Shown here in pieces: positions 38,809 through 50,483 of a stretch of DNA of 64,000 nt (its first letter is position 1; each line of letters starts with the position of its first letter). The notes beneath the pieces were generated by a model, which made no database searches, was not told the origin of the DNA, and saw only the letters and a list, made by a program, of their open reading frames with translations. This DNA comes from Porogramme epimiltina (taxonomy: Eukaryota > Basidiomycota > Agaricomycetes > Polyporales > Polyporaceae), in contig FTLJ01000395.1 of NCBI GenBank assembly GCA_900155495.1, positions 1-64,000 on the forward strand, read 5' to 3'. The position numbers were made by a program, and so were the translations under genes.

Positions 38809-39197
38809 GGTGAAAGACTCGAAGCAAAGGTGCGAGCAAGCGCCTAATATGGGAGTGACGCAAAGTCCGAAGCTCTCTCACAATTTCACATTCACCACTC
38901 CCTCTGCATAACGTATCTCGACTTTGTACTCCATGTCGGAACCGGTTCTAGCTGCCCAGTAAGACCCTTGAACACGACTTTGCTTTATTGTTTTTCGGAT
39001 TTTTCGTGCGTGACGCGCGACTTGCAAAAAGCGCCCGAGCACGAATTTCGGAAACAACTGTACCGCGCGGCATCGGCATTCCTTTCCAGGGGCTGGATAT
39101 TACCTCCATATTCCAATACATCAATTGCGGTCGATTACACATATGCAGGGAGAGGTATAGATGCGACAGAACAAATACACGCAGAAGCCACTTTTCT
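38809..39197 (-). other. Intergenic, COQ2 promoter and Rho GDI 3' UTR
   Basis: 389 bp with no exon seen. T-rich tract near 38985-39005. Confidence 0.35.
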
Positions 39198-40220
39198 TCA
39201 CCAGTCCTTCCCGATCTTGAAACACCATTCCCAGTCTATAGATAGCAAGGTGGTGAGAATGAAATAAGGAAAGATCCGAGGTGCGTAATATCTACATACC
39301 AGCATATACTTCGCCGTCATCGTCAACGACACGGCTTCGGACGTGGTACGTTCCAGAACGTGCCACCATGCCGGAGGGAGACTCCTCAGAGTCGAAGTTC
39401 TTCACGTACGCCTCGCCTTTAGGGTGCGGACCGTACGAGCCAAGCATCTGTTCCATCTTGTCGACTTGCAAGAGTGATCCATGAGCAAGGCCGATGTCGC
39501 CGAATGTGTTAGTAAGAACGACTTACCCTTGATGCCCGAACGCTTGACAACCTGCATATACCGAACGCCCTGACAAAAAGCCGGTCGAACCGGTCGCAAG
39601 GAAACGGGCGCCGCACAATGAACTCACAGAGATGATGGAGTGGTTGACCTTAAAGTTGATGCGCACGCTGGAAATGATGTGAGCCCATAACTTCCTGACA
39701 CAAAGGACGGGATGCCCCACTTGAACTCGATGCCCTCCTTGATCGTGACCGGGTTCTTCTTCATGCTCGCGAGGACCGCCGGGTCCAGCAGGTTCATGAC
39801 GAGCTCCTTGCCAGGCGGAAGCGTCGGCGACGCCAACTCCAGCGAGACGACGGTGACCTGCAGCACCGCCCTGCGCTCAGCGCGCCGTCTCCAGCCACAT
39901 TCCATGCGGGCGCACGACGTACCTTGGGGCCGGTGGCAGCGCCTGAGCCGCTCCCGGTGATGCCGAGGCTCGCCTTCCAGCGCGCGAGAGACTCATCCTC
40001 GGCGTCGAGCTGCGCGTACTCGTCGAGAGTCTTCGCCGCGCCGGGCTTGTAGCCTGCGGTGGCAAGGGCGGGTCAGCGGCGACGCACGCCGGGGCAGGAG
40101 GCAAGTCCGATATTACCGGGGGTGTTGGTGGGCGCAAAGTCGTCTTCCTCGTGCGGCTGTAAGGACACGTCAACGGGACATCGGCAAAAGAGATGCTCGA
40201 ATACTGACTGGGGCGGACAT
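39198..40220 (-). CDS. RDI1: Rho GDP-dissociation inhibitor (RDI1)
   Basis: Extracts prenylated Rho, Rac and Cdc42 from membranes and holds them in the cytosol in GDP form. It begins MSAP at ATG 40220, then an intron, then PHEEDDFAPTNTPGYKPGAAKTLDEYAQLDAEDESL (regulatory arm, helix-loop-helix). The immunoglobulin-like domain follows: VTVVSLELASPTLPPGKELVMNL, KKNPVTIKEGIEFK, VNHSIISGVRYMQVVKRSGIKV and GMVARSGTYHVRSRV, ending WEWCFKIGKDW on a tiny last exon. Six or seven exons, about 200 residues, the normal family length. All family landmarks are present. Confidence 0.94.
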
Positions 40221-40832
40221 GGCAGCAGAGAAGGTGGTGGTAGTCGACAAAAGGGATCCGAGCTGACTTCAGCGCCGTCGGGATGCGCTCGTAAAGGCTG
40301 TCCGGGCTACTATCGATCGATTTCCCACGCGTGCTATACGCAGCGGTCGTTGCCGACATCAGTCACGGTCGCGTTGTGCTGGCTTGTGGGCACAAGTAGT
40401 GCCATGTCGCTTGAAGCGAGGAACATCCACTCCGCGACGACGTCGGGTTGCGCCCTTGCCCATGTTCAGCTTCCCGAGGGTACCAGTCATCACGCGTGCG
40501 GCAAAGGGGCGAAAAAATATCCAAGATCACAATGCGTATATATGATAGGATGGGACCACATGAAAGGACTCCACGGGATGATGCTACATGATAATCTAAC
40601 AACAGAGCTTTCGCGTGAGTATATTGTGGATTTAACGGTATTGCGGAGAGGCTATGCGCCCCCACATAAATTACCAGTCCACCTTCGACCGGACCAGGTG
40701 AGCGCGCAGCCTGCTACGGAATAAGGGGGTATGAGCGTAACGAGACGAGGGCAGACCATGGCGTTAATCTATGCAAGAGTCCACGAGGCTGCCGTGAGGT
40801 GGATGTCATGAGAGATAGGGGGGTCAGGGTCC
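40221..40832 (-). other. Intergenic between Rho GDI and CCCH gene
   Basis: 612 bp. A frame crossing it on the plus strand has no recognisable content and overlaps Rho GDI exons antisense. I see nothing functional beyond promoter and 3' UTR. Confidence 0.35.
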
Positions 40833-42745
40833 TCAGACAGACTCGACGCCCGGAGAAGGCGCTGCGGGTGGGTGCATGCCCTCTGCCAAATACCGGTCAG
40901 CTGAGCATTCGTCCCACAGAAGCCTCGGGAGCACTCACCCCCTTTGAACCAGCACTTGCCCTTGCTGAGATGGAAGCACCTTGCGCCGCTCGGGCAAACG
41001 TGGCCCTGCAGCACCATGCCGGTCAGCGAAGTTCTTCTGCGTCTCTGCGGAGCATAGCTTACCCAGCAGCATTTGTCGCCGTAGGGACAGGTGATGCCTG
41101 CGGATGTAAATATTAATATGAGCTTAAACAGAAGCCCATGTACGCCGTACCGTTCTTGAGGTAGTTGCAGGGAGCCTTCTTTGCGTTGCGGGCTAAGACG
41201 TCGAGCTGCTCTTGGGTCAAGAGCCACTCGTGAGAATACTTGCAGTTTGCCTGGAAGTACCCGATAAATATCTCTCAGGTGGAGCAAATTCCACTGGCCA
41301 CTTACCCCTTTAGAACAGGTCATCAAGTAGTGCTCGTTACAGGGGGGCGGGTTCTCTGTGCAGACCGTCAGAACACTTGAGGCATGCGGTGACGAGAAGC
41401 TCACGTTTGTGAAGAGGCTAAGGGAACGTGCAGTTAGTTCAAGTAGGGAAACCAGGGGTGTATAGGACGAACCTTGCTAGGGTCGATCTGTTTAAGGCCG
41501 CCATCGGGGGACCGATTCACAGGTGGGGGAGTAGGCATGGAGTTCTGGCTCTCCGATTGGGGGCTGATTAGACCACCATTGGTGATGACGCCGACGTTCT
41601 TGCCCGACTCGGCGATGCCCATGAGGGGGCCTGGCCTCCGGATAGGTATGGGGTGGACCCTCTCGTCCATGAACATCCCGTCTAGGAACATGGTCCTCAC
41701 CGCCATCTGACGGGCGACCAGGGACGGCTGCACGAGGACCAGCTTTCCAGACAGGTCCTCGTGCTCTAGGCTGTCGTACATTGAGAAGTATGCCTCATCG
41801 ACCCCTGTATCCATCACAGGATGGGTCAATGGCGTGCAGGTAGAAGTAAACCGTAGTAGAGCACCGACCTCCGAAGAAGACGCGTAGGGTCTGAGGGAAA
41901 CGAATGTATGTCTTCACGTATTCTAGTGAGAGCACTGCCAGTAAGCGGGGAACGAGCCGATCACTAGTACAGCATGTACCCACCTTTGACCTTGCCCTCC
42001 GTGCTATCCTTACCAGGGCCTGCGTCGACGACGACGAACCGAGGTGAGGCCTGACCAAAGCCCACGAGGAAAGCCTCAAGCTGCTCCGGGGTCGCGATTC
42101 CGTCGTCATGCAACCGCGTCTGGATAGCCCGCTTGTTGATATAAATGGTGACCCAGAACGAGAGACGCTCAAACCCCGTCAAACCCTGGTCCACGAGCTC
42201 CTGGGCGACGGCTTTTGTAAATTCTTGCGCAGCGTTGCGCCCGCCCTGGTATCCCTGGTCTATGAAGCAGTTGTTGAAGATAAGTCGGTCCCCGTCGATG
42301 ACGCATAGCACGAGGGGGTCTTGAGCCTATAAGCATCACAAGAGTCAGTTTGGACGCGTCATCGGATGAGGGAGGACGCCGAACCTGAGGGAAACTAAAC
42401 TGGGCGGAGATGTGTCTACCGAGAGATGTGAGTTGCGCATTATGCGCCTTTTTGTCGCGAGCCGCGGTGCCTGTGGCGGTGACATAGGCCGCGTTGAGGG
42501 CGGCGAGTTCGGCCTCGAGCTTGGCGATGCGGTCGTGGAGCTCTTTCTTCTCGCGGATGGTGGCATTAGTGAGGTCTAAGGGGACTCAGTGAGGTGAGTA
42601 TGTGTAGAAGAGGGGATGACATACTGCGAAGATGCGAGATTGCGTCCTCCCTAGGCGAATTTGAAGAAATTTGGTAAGCGCAAGAAGAGAAGGCGGTGCA
42701 GGGGTGGCGGGGACTGACCAGAGGTGTTCGGTAGTGACGTCCATG
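40833..42745 (-). CDS. CCCH zinc-finger protein with N-terminal coiled coil and fungal DUF7923-type domain
   Basis: Probably an RNA-binding protein. It starts MDVTTEHLW at ATG 42745. A coiled coil (REKKELHDRIAKLEAELAALNAAY, about 42460-42580) leads into a conserved fungal domain, PLVLCVIDGDRLIFNNCFIDQGYQGGRNAAQEF ... RLSFWVTIYINKRAIQTRLH ... RFVVVDAGPGKDSTEGKVK ... YIRFPQTLRVFFGG ... HEDLSGKLVLVQP, whose acidic D-x-D-R start and DAG motif resemble NYN/PIN-type nuclease folds. Then a Pro/Ser linker and three CCCH-like fingers: CNEHYLMTCSKGNCKYSH, CNYLKNGITCPYGDKCCWGH (exact C-x8-C-x5-C-x3-H) and CPSGARCFHLSKGKC. Stop 40833-40835. About nine exons. The domain number is from memory and the NYN resemblance is inference. 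Confidence 0.75.
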
Positions 42746-45505
42746 CGTGCAGGGGGGACGGGCGATTACAAGAATATGTAGGAATGGACTAAGGAAGGAG
42801 TGTGCAGGGGATGGAGACGGGAGGGGAAGAGCGGAGAGGGCGAAGTACTTATAACCGCCGAAGCATGATGCCTCCTCCTGCCAGCAGCGCTGCGGGGATG
42901 AGCAGATTAGATGCCTAGAACTGCTTCTCTTCCGGATACGCGTATTAGGGAAGTCGTAAATTTGGGCGATAACCTTGTCAGCTTCTCGGCTCCCACGCGC
43001 AGAGCCATGGATCTGTTGTACATGATCCCTTCCGCCCTTCCTGTACACGCGGCCGTCAGCTCGTCGCCCTCCCCCTCCACCGCGCCCTCCCCGCTCGTCT
43101 GGGCCCCGTTCATCTCCCGGGGCCGCGAGCCGTCTGCCGCGAGCAGGGGCGAGGGGGTGCCTCGCGCCGCGCCGCCAGGGCCCCCTCGCCGCACGCGGCC
43201 CAGCGGCGGCCCTCGCAGACGCCCGTGTGCTGCACACATCTCGGCGGAGCCACCTCGCTACGCGGCTCGCGCATGTATGGCGCGAGGGCGAACGGGTGTG
43301 GTCCTCTGCGGCACGACTCCCGCCCCTGCCGCAGCAGCACACATTCATGGAAGATATGTGGCCACGAGGGAGCGAAAAATACGGGCGAGCGTCCTGGCAG
43401 GACCACACGCGTATGCGGACCGAACCTCTCGACGACGCAGCCCGAGTCAGCCTGGCCACCGGCTCGGCGGTCCTTTCCTGGAGATTCGGCGGTCCGTCAC
43501 GTCGTGCCGTCTGAATGGGGAGGCTCGACGCTCGTCCTCTACCGCGGCAAGTCTTGCAAAGGCTAGCGTGATCCAGGGGAGTGGAGAACGCTGTCGTAGG
43601 TGTACGTAACCGGGCGCGGCCTCCTGTCTTCTGGCCCCGTCCGCGGGGCGTCTGACGCACACGGAGATTACACCGGGGCGCTGCAGGACCACAATTGACT
43701 GCCTCGTTGTCCTTGGGACACATTGCCTGATGGCACCGAGTGGACTATGGTCCGTGCACGGGGAAACAGGGGAGAAAACGGCCCAGGACGCACCGACGGT
43801 CACAGAACTGCATCGCTCGGCACGCGAAACGAAGGGACGGGCGTACTTCCGTCGGGGAACGCATCATATCTCCGCTCTTCGAGAATGACCGCCCTGACTC
43901 GTCCTGCTATGCTCCGACATGCGGCAGCCAAGAAAACCCAACGACCGACTCCCACCGAGCTGTGTATGCGCGGTACTAGGGCACAAGAAGGAGTAATGTC
44001 GGACGACAATCTCTCTGTTCCCAAGCAAAACCCAGCGGAGAACAAGGTCGGCGGTACTGTAACAATGCCATACGTCAGCCCGTGCAGGCAAAAGCTAATG
44101 CGGATAGATAGATGAGGATCACGACAGGTGATTGGCACCATAACGGACTTGGATGCACGCAAGAACAGCCATTTGGCACCGTGTGCATAACAGGGAACCG
44201 CGGGGAAGTTGCTTCACATTGCACAGACCGGGGTGTGCTTCTCAGACTGGCAGATCTTTGCGAGACGCACCCGCGGCACTTGTTAAGGGTCGCTGCGCCA
44301 AAACTCAGCGATGATTGCTGATGAACATCCAGGCACGAATGGGTCCGGGACCCACCAGTGACGTAGAAAACTCGGTTGCGCTCGAGTGCAGAGCGGCCGC
44401 TGGATACAAGGCGTTTGGGGCTCTTCGATCTGGGCTGGGCGGTTACCACATACTGCGCGAAGGCGGAAAGAGCGCGGATAGCGGGTTGTGCGAACCAGCC
44501 CTGTCAGATGGGCGGGAACAGTCACGAACGTCGGGGGAGGTGCTGGGAAAGCGTGCTCACCGGGCTTGCTCAGGTGATGCGCCCTCTGTAGACGCCCGCC
44601 TTCGTGGCGTTGGTATGTCCAGTCTCGGCCAAATATGCACCGGACTCGTATTTCATCCTGTTCACATCCACCGCTACTGCGAATTTCTTCCCCCTTCTCA
44701 ACCATTTTTCTGTTACCCGCAATGTGTGGAGACCCAGAAAATGTTTCAAACCGGCCTTATCTTGTAGCGCGCGCTTTCCTCCTCCGGTGGTAACCCCGGA
44801 AGTTGGAATGTTGGCTTCCAACCTCTTCTTGAGCCCTCGCATTGGTACGTCCGCGCCTCCATCGTGTCGTATTCATTTGGTATCGATGCCTGACCTGTGC
44901 CGCAACAAGCCGATGTAGTGCAAGGAACCATTATCGCAGATGTTCTCTCTGGCCACAGCACATGCCGGCGAGCGGAACCACATCCGAACCTCTGTGTACC
45001 CCATTGATAGGCGGATGGCCGACGGCGACGTCATAGAGACCCGAAACGCACACCACACCTCCACTTTCTCCCTCACAAGGCGCGTGGACCACCCCTTCAG
45101 TATGCCGAAGCGGACTAGCCACACATGCCGGGCAAGCCGTATTCCTTTCGCCCCACAGAGGTGCGCGCACGATTTGTTCTCGCATCCCTTGGCGCGTGGC
45201 TGACCCGTCCATACGTAGGAAAGTCACCCCGAAACATCTTTCGTGCCGGACCCGTGTGGAGCCACGAGACGCAGCCGGGTCTGGCAGACGTTACGACAAC
45301 GAGAACCTCGCCATAGCCGCGTGACAGGGTGAGGCTGTCGGCACCTCCAACGACTCTCGCGGCGCGGGCGCCCGCGTCACTAGCACGAATTAGAAGCCGC
45401 CGATGGAGAGAATGCGTGAGAGGCGCATATATAGGGCGCACCAGAAGCGAAGTAGCCTCAATCGACCGGGCACCCCCTCTCCCGCCGTTTCTCTTTGATA
45501 TCACC
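42746..45505. other. GC-rich, gene-poor 2.7 kb region
   Basis: Between the CCCH gene and the transporter. 43030-43260 is very GC-rich, which alone produces long open frames on both strands (for example 42911-43609 + and 42566-43723 -) with Arg/Ala/Pro-rich, non-protein-like translations. One minus-strand segment (44570-44842, KRLEANIPTSGVTTGGGKRAL...) has more natural composition but no neighbours to splice to. I see no inverted repeats or transposase motifs. CATATATAGG at 45427-45436, 70 bp before the transporter ATG, is its likely TATA box. Confidence 0.4.
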
Positions 45506-47903
45506 ATGTCCCGGCCATCGACTTCTCCCCGTACCTCCGAGGCCGACATCCCGAACAAACCGGAGGATGGACACGCGAACGCCAGCCAGCATTCGCCCGA
45601 GTTCGAGGCGGAGGTCGCAGCTGCCGCACCTCGACTGAGTGGTGCAGCACTTACTGCGGCAATTGCGTTTGTGGCGGGCACGGGGTTCACTCTGTTCGGG
45701 TGCGTTCGCGGTCTGTTCGTCAGGAAGGTCGCCACCGGAAGAGTCACACCAATCTCCGGACAGCTATGACCAGGGGGTCATGTCAGCGCTACTCACCGCG
45801 AAGCAGGTCAGTGGTCATTTGACTTCAGCCATTGAGTTCATGAACTGATGTGCCCACTTTTGTCGAATTTTCCAGTTCGAGAACGTTTTCCCCCAAGTCG
45901 TGGTGGACAACGCGCACCCAAACCATGCTACCCTCCAGAGTTTCGTCGTGGCCATTTATGTGAGCACGTACCAGCTAATCTCCCTGACATCCTGAGCTCA
46001 ACGTCATCTTGTAAAGGAAATTGGCTGCTTGATCGGGGCTCTGTCGAATCTCTGGATTGGCGATCTCCTTGGGCGACGCAAGACAATCATTCTGGGTGGC
46101 GTTATCATGATTATTGGAGCTATCCTTCAGACGACGTCATTCAGTTACGCCCAACTGGTGGTGGCACGCATCATCACGGGTTTAGGAAACGGCTTAAATG
46201 TGAAGTGGTCTTTACACGTGCCAGTGCAGGTGGCCTGATCCCTCCACTGTCACGTTTAGACGTCGACTGTGCCTTCATACCACGCAGAATGCTCCCCCGC
46301 CGCTCGTAGAGGTAGCCTCATCATGATTGAAGGCAGCTTGATCACGTTCGGTATCATGATATCGTAAGTCTGGGCCAACTTGCCACATTATTAGCGAAGA
46401 TTCTCATGTTGTTGCCAACAGATATGTCCGTAAAATATGTGTTCTTATATCCTATATGACACTGATTGGCGTTCTTCATGACACGTCTGTAGTGGATAGA
46501 TTTCGCATTGTAAGCGCTCTCGATTAATAATGCATGTTCTCTCGTTTTGACACTGGTTTCCACACAGCTTCTGGATCAGCGGCAGCTCAGCGCAATGGCG
46601 TGTGCCCATCGCGCTTCAGATATTCTTCGCCGTAGTTATGATTGTGGGCATTGAATTCGTGAGCCCTGCCATGCCGTGTTCGCGTTCAACGAGGCTGACC
46701 AGACTTCGCCGCAGTTGCCGGAGTCCCCACGGTGGCTCGCTAAGCACGGACGGAACGCGGAGGCCCTCGCGGTTATCTCCGCGCTGGACGGAAAACCTTA
46801 TACAGATGCAGAAGTTCAACAAACCTACTGGGGCATCCGTGAGGCCATCGCGGCGGAAGCGCACCTCGGTGAAGACAGCTCCCCCCTACGGGATGTATTC
46901 AGCGGAGGCCGAACGCAGAACTTCCGCCGGGCGTTTCTGGGAGTGGTCATCCAGTGCTTCCAACAGATCACCGGCATTAACCTCATCACTTACTACGCTG
47001 TGGGTGCCCTCCGCGCCGCCTCCGCGTTCTCGCTTAACCAACTCTGTTTGTGTTTCGTTCGCTAGACCGTTCTGTTCGAACGGCTGGGTATAGATGACGT
47101 TAAGTCCCGAATTATCGCAGCAGCGAATGGGACGGAGTATTTTTTGGCGTCACTCATTGCCATCGCGCTCATCGACCGCGTGGGGCGACGACCGCTTATG
47201 CTTTTCGGCGCCATCGGGCAGATGGTGACGATGATACTCCTTGCGGTACTCGGTAGCATCGACACGTCTACCACGCAGATCGTCTCAGCTGTGCTCTTGT
47301 TCGTGTTCAATTCGTTCTTCGCTGTGGGTTGGCTTGGCATGACATGGCTTTATGTGAGTCGGCGTGGAGACTGTTCGATGCGGTGCTGACGAGATCTTAT
47401 TTCGAATAGCCCGCCGAAATTGTCGGCTTACGGATCCGTGCGCCCGCGAACGCGTTCAGTACGGCATCGAACTGGACATTCAACTTTGTGGTCGTCATGG
47501 TCACGGGACCCTCGTTCAACAATATCAGTTGGGGAACATACATTGGTGAGCACGAAACTGGTTTGAGACATGGCCTTCTCTTCACGTGTGCAACCACAGT
47601 GTTCGCATCTTTGAACGCGCTCATCATCCCCGTTGTATATTTCTTCTTCCCTGAGACAGCGGGTCGTTCGCTCGAAGGTATGTATCATCTCTATTGCGAC
47701 ACAACGGGCGGTTTTGCTGAACTCTTCGCCTAGATATGGATGTTGTGTTCGCCGTCGCGTACAACGAGGGCGTCTCCCCCGTAGGAGTTTCTCTCCGGAA
47801 AGACATTCCCCTTGCGGGCACCGCAGAAGCGGACGAGATCCTGGGCATCACCGCCCGCGAAGGCTCACTCCGGGAGGAGTCTGCGCCGAAGGCTTCTCAG
47901 TAA
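45506..47903 (+). CDS. MFS sugar (hexose-type) transporter
   Basis: Twelve-span plasma-membrane sugar transporter of the major facilitator superfamily. Family signatures: GYDQGVMSAL after TM1, the loop DLLGRRK (46068), SYHAECSPAARRG before TM6, PESPRWLAKHGR (about 46720), QQITGINLITYYA (about 46965), DRVGRRPLM (47178) and PETAGRSLE (about 47652). The N-terminal 50 residues and the C-tail are hydrophilic. About twelve exons. The region after FGIMIS appears to need a 4 nt exon (ATAT, 46422-46425) and a 17 nt exon (46493-46509) to read SYWIDFAFFWIS. The intron before EIGCLIGALS (acceptor at 46016) ends in AAAG. Sugar specificity cannot be read from sequence. Confidence 0.9.
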
Positions 47904-48188
47904 ATTTGTATCATGCAGAAGTAGATAAAATACTTTGTATTTTAGCGTTACAAAATGTCTATGACTATTCACGACTCTCGTACAAATCTCTGGTCAAGCC
48001 AGAGTGTGTTAAATCTGTAAGAGCCTCCAGCCAGAGACGTGTAATCGGAGATTGAAAGTGCGAACAACTGGATTAAGCGCCGGATAACATGAGCGCCAGT
48101 CGCGTAGATAGCGGTAGGCGCGCGTGTTCGACTTGGCCGACCGTCGTGTGTGGGCTTGTCTCATCCCTTTGCTCTGCTCCAGCTCGCC
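47904..48188 (+). promoter_or_regulatory. CDT1 upstream region
   Basis: 285 bp. The proximal 120 bp hold several GCGC-type elements (AAGCGCCGG, GAGCGCCAG, GTAGGCGCGCG) and a TCGCGT near 48110. These resemble E2F/MBF-type sites expected for a replication-licensing gene, but none is an exact ACGCGT. Confidence 0.3.
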
Positions 48189-50227
48189 ATGGCTGATCTC
48201 TACACGGCTCTTCGCGTCTCGCCCAAAAAGAAGCGTACTCTCCCAACGTCTGACGACGAGGATGTGCTCACGCCCAAGCGTCTCCGGCGTAATAGCATAG
48301 TGTACGTGCATGTCCCTTCGAGCTACCCTGATGTGTCCTCTAATTCTCGACCACCTGGCCTTGCAGCCCTCCGACGCCTTCCACGGTCACACGCCGCAAG
48401 ACGAACAAGGATGCCGATCTAGACAGCCTTCCAGAGCACATTGCACGACTGCACAAGATCCAGACGTCGCTCCAGCACGCCCTCTCCCATGCCCTCGCAA
48501 CATGTGCTGTGTCCCCGTCCGAGGACACAGGTGTCGTTCGAAACGTGTTGAATCACATGTCCCTTGGCGCATACACGGGATTGACGACCAAGATCGACGT
48601 CGACGACCTCAAGCGGTTATGCTGGTTGTGGGAGTGGGATGGGAAGCCTTTAGCCACGAAGACAGGCCCCGGCGAGGCCAAGGCCAAGGCGAAGCAAGAG
48701 GTTGATGACGAGGAAGACAACCCGTTCTTGGACGACGCGAAGCCTGTTGCTGAGGCACCGCCGAAGGACTGGACTCGGGGTGGGATGGGGTTTGTGGTCA
48801 GCCAGACCACTCATCACCAAAAGTCCGCGGCAACACGGTTATCGGTGTACGGTCTTGGAATCGAAGTTGAGATGGACATAGACAAGGACATGAAAGGCGG
48901 TATGGCTGCTGTTGCCCGCTGGACTGCTGGAAGCGAGACCAGGCGAAAAGATATCCTGGTGAAACTCCAGAAGTGGGCCAAGGTAAGATTTCTGGGTCAA
49001 ACGTGACGCGACCGAGGTTAACCATTCCCCTGTAGCTACACGAAAAAGATCAGCCGGTCCCTCACATTCCGATGGCGGACTTGCCTGCCCTTCCTTCGGT
49101 GGCGAAGCCCTCCAACTTGACCCGCCTGCTCGCTTCCTCGTCACCCAAGTCTCCGTCCGCATCTTCTATCCTCGCTGCACCCCAGCCCCCAGGCTCCCCC
49201 ACGCGTGCTTCTAGGTCGTCCTCGAAGTCTCCAACGAAGAAGCTTCGCGAGTTCGCCGTGCCGTTCCCTGTCACACCCTCTAGCCGCCTAGGGACCCCGT
49301 CCACCAACCGTATTCTCAAGACGCCTTCCACAAACCGTATCTTATTCCCTCAGACTCCTTCTTCACGTCATTCGCGCACCGACGATCCTCGTACTCCTAC
49401 GAGCGCGCGCACCCCATCTCTATCCGGACGGGAAACACCCACCGCATCCGATGATTCAGTGCCCTCTACTCCGACACACCAACGCGGACCAGATGCTGCG
49501 ACTGTCCCACAAACACCCACGAGCTCACGCAGACAGGCGCTGTACGAGCGCGTGCGGCAACGTTCCCTTCAGAACACGCCTACCAAGGCAAACCCTACTG
49601 GCATGAGCATGTCCAAAGATCAGCTGCTGAAGTTCAGCCAGGAGGAGATGCGCCGGCGCTGTCTCCTCGGCCGCCTCTCTGGCGTCGCTGAGAGCGTGTG
49701 GATGTACGTACCCTGTTTCACCCCATCCCCGGTCCGCTCCTCGTGCCCTGTACGCGCCGCGTCCTGATCGGGGCTCGTATCTTCACAGGTTCTTTTCCAA
49801 TCCTGCCGGTTCGGCGACCGCCACTCCAGGGTCCCGCAAGCGGCGGGCCATGCCAGCGTCCGAGGTCGCTGCGGCGATCATCAAGTCGTCCCCCGTGCCG
49901 CTCTCGCTCGCAGAGGCCCACGAATCGCTCACGATGCTCGCGAAGCTCTGTCCGTTCTTCCTCCGCCGGATGGATGTGTCGGGCGAGGAGTGGCTCGAGA
50001 TGCCTGCGGCGTCGATGGACGCCGAAGGCGGCGACGCGGGAGCGAGCCCGACCAAGGCGGGGACGATCGAGCCCGGTTCAGTGCCTAGTAGCCCTAGCAA
50101 GCTGAAGGGCAGGGATGAGAGCGCGTCCGAGGTCCATACCCGCAGCCCCAGGAGAGTGAAGCGGGATTATGGGGGGTTGCGCGAGGTGCGCGAGCGCATC
50201 CGCAAGGAATTGGAGGCGTCAGACTGA
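48189..50227 (+). CDS. CDT1: Replication licensing factor CDT1
   Basis: Loads MCM2-7 onto origins with ORC and Cdc6. The C-terminal winged-helix MCM-binding domain is clear: [33 protein letters not shown] (about 49900-50010). A central region ([19 protein letters not shown] ... [33 protein letters not shown]) matches the middle, geminin-binding-type winged helix. The linker has many SP/TP sites and repeated TPSTNRIL segments, consistent with CDK control. The basic tail ends KELEASD. Four or five exons, about 600 residues. Intron 1 joins RNSIV to [11 protein letters not shown] (GTACGT...TTGCAG). I see no PIP box at the N-terminus. Confidence 0.88.
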
Positions 50228-50483
50228 GGGTCGCCGCTGATCTGACATTGCTATCCGTGCTTTATTGCTTTATTGCTGTTGTACTTGAGAGCGGCTACGC
50301 TCCAACAGTGCTTGCTTTGTCTCTTTTGAACGAACTCGATGATGTCACGACCGATTTCATGTTTATCTAGATGTGTATATGTAGTTATCGTAATGTACAT
50401 ACATCCCCCTCAAACAACTTCTGAGCATACAACGCGCGAAATGAAGCAAAAGAGAACAGATCTCCAGGGTATACAACTGGGGA

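Noticed and set aside
40059..40724. 221-codon plus-strand frame
   Set aside because: Its first part is antisense to confirmed Rho GDI exons and the remainder has no protein-like features.
42911..43609. 232-codon open frame on the plus strand in the same GC-rich island
   Set aside because: Same compositional explanation. No motif or splice partners.
42566..43723. 385-codon open frame on the minus strand overlapping the start of the CCCH gene
   Set aside because: Openness is explained by GC richness, with Arg/Ala/Gly-rich translation. It overlaps the well-supported CCCH exons in another frame.
45115..45747. 210-codon minus-strand frame
   Set aside because: Antisense to the first exon and promoter of the sugar transporter, with no recognisable domain.
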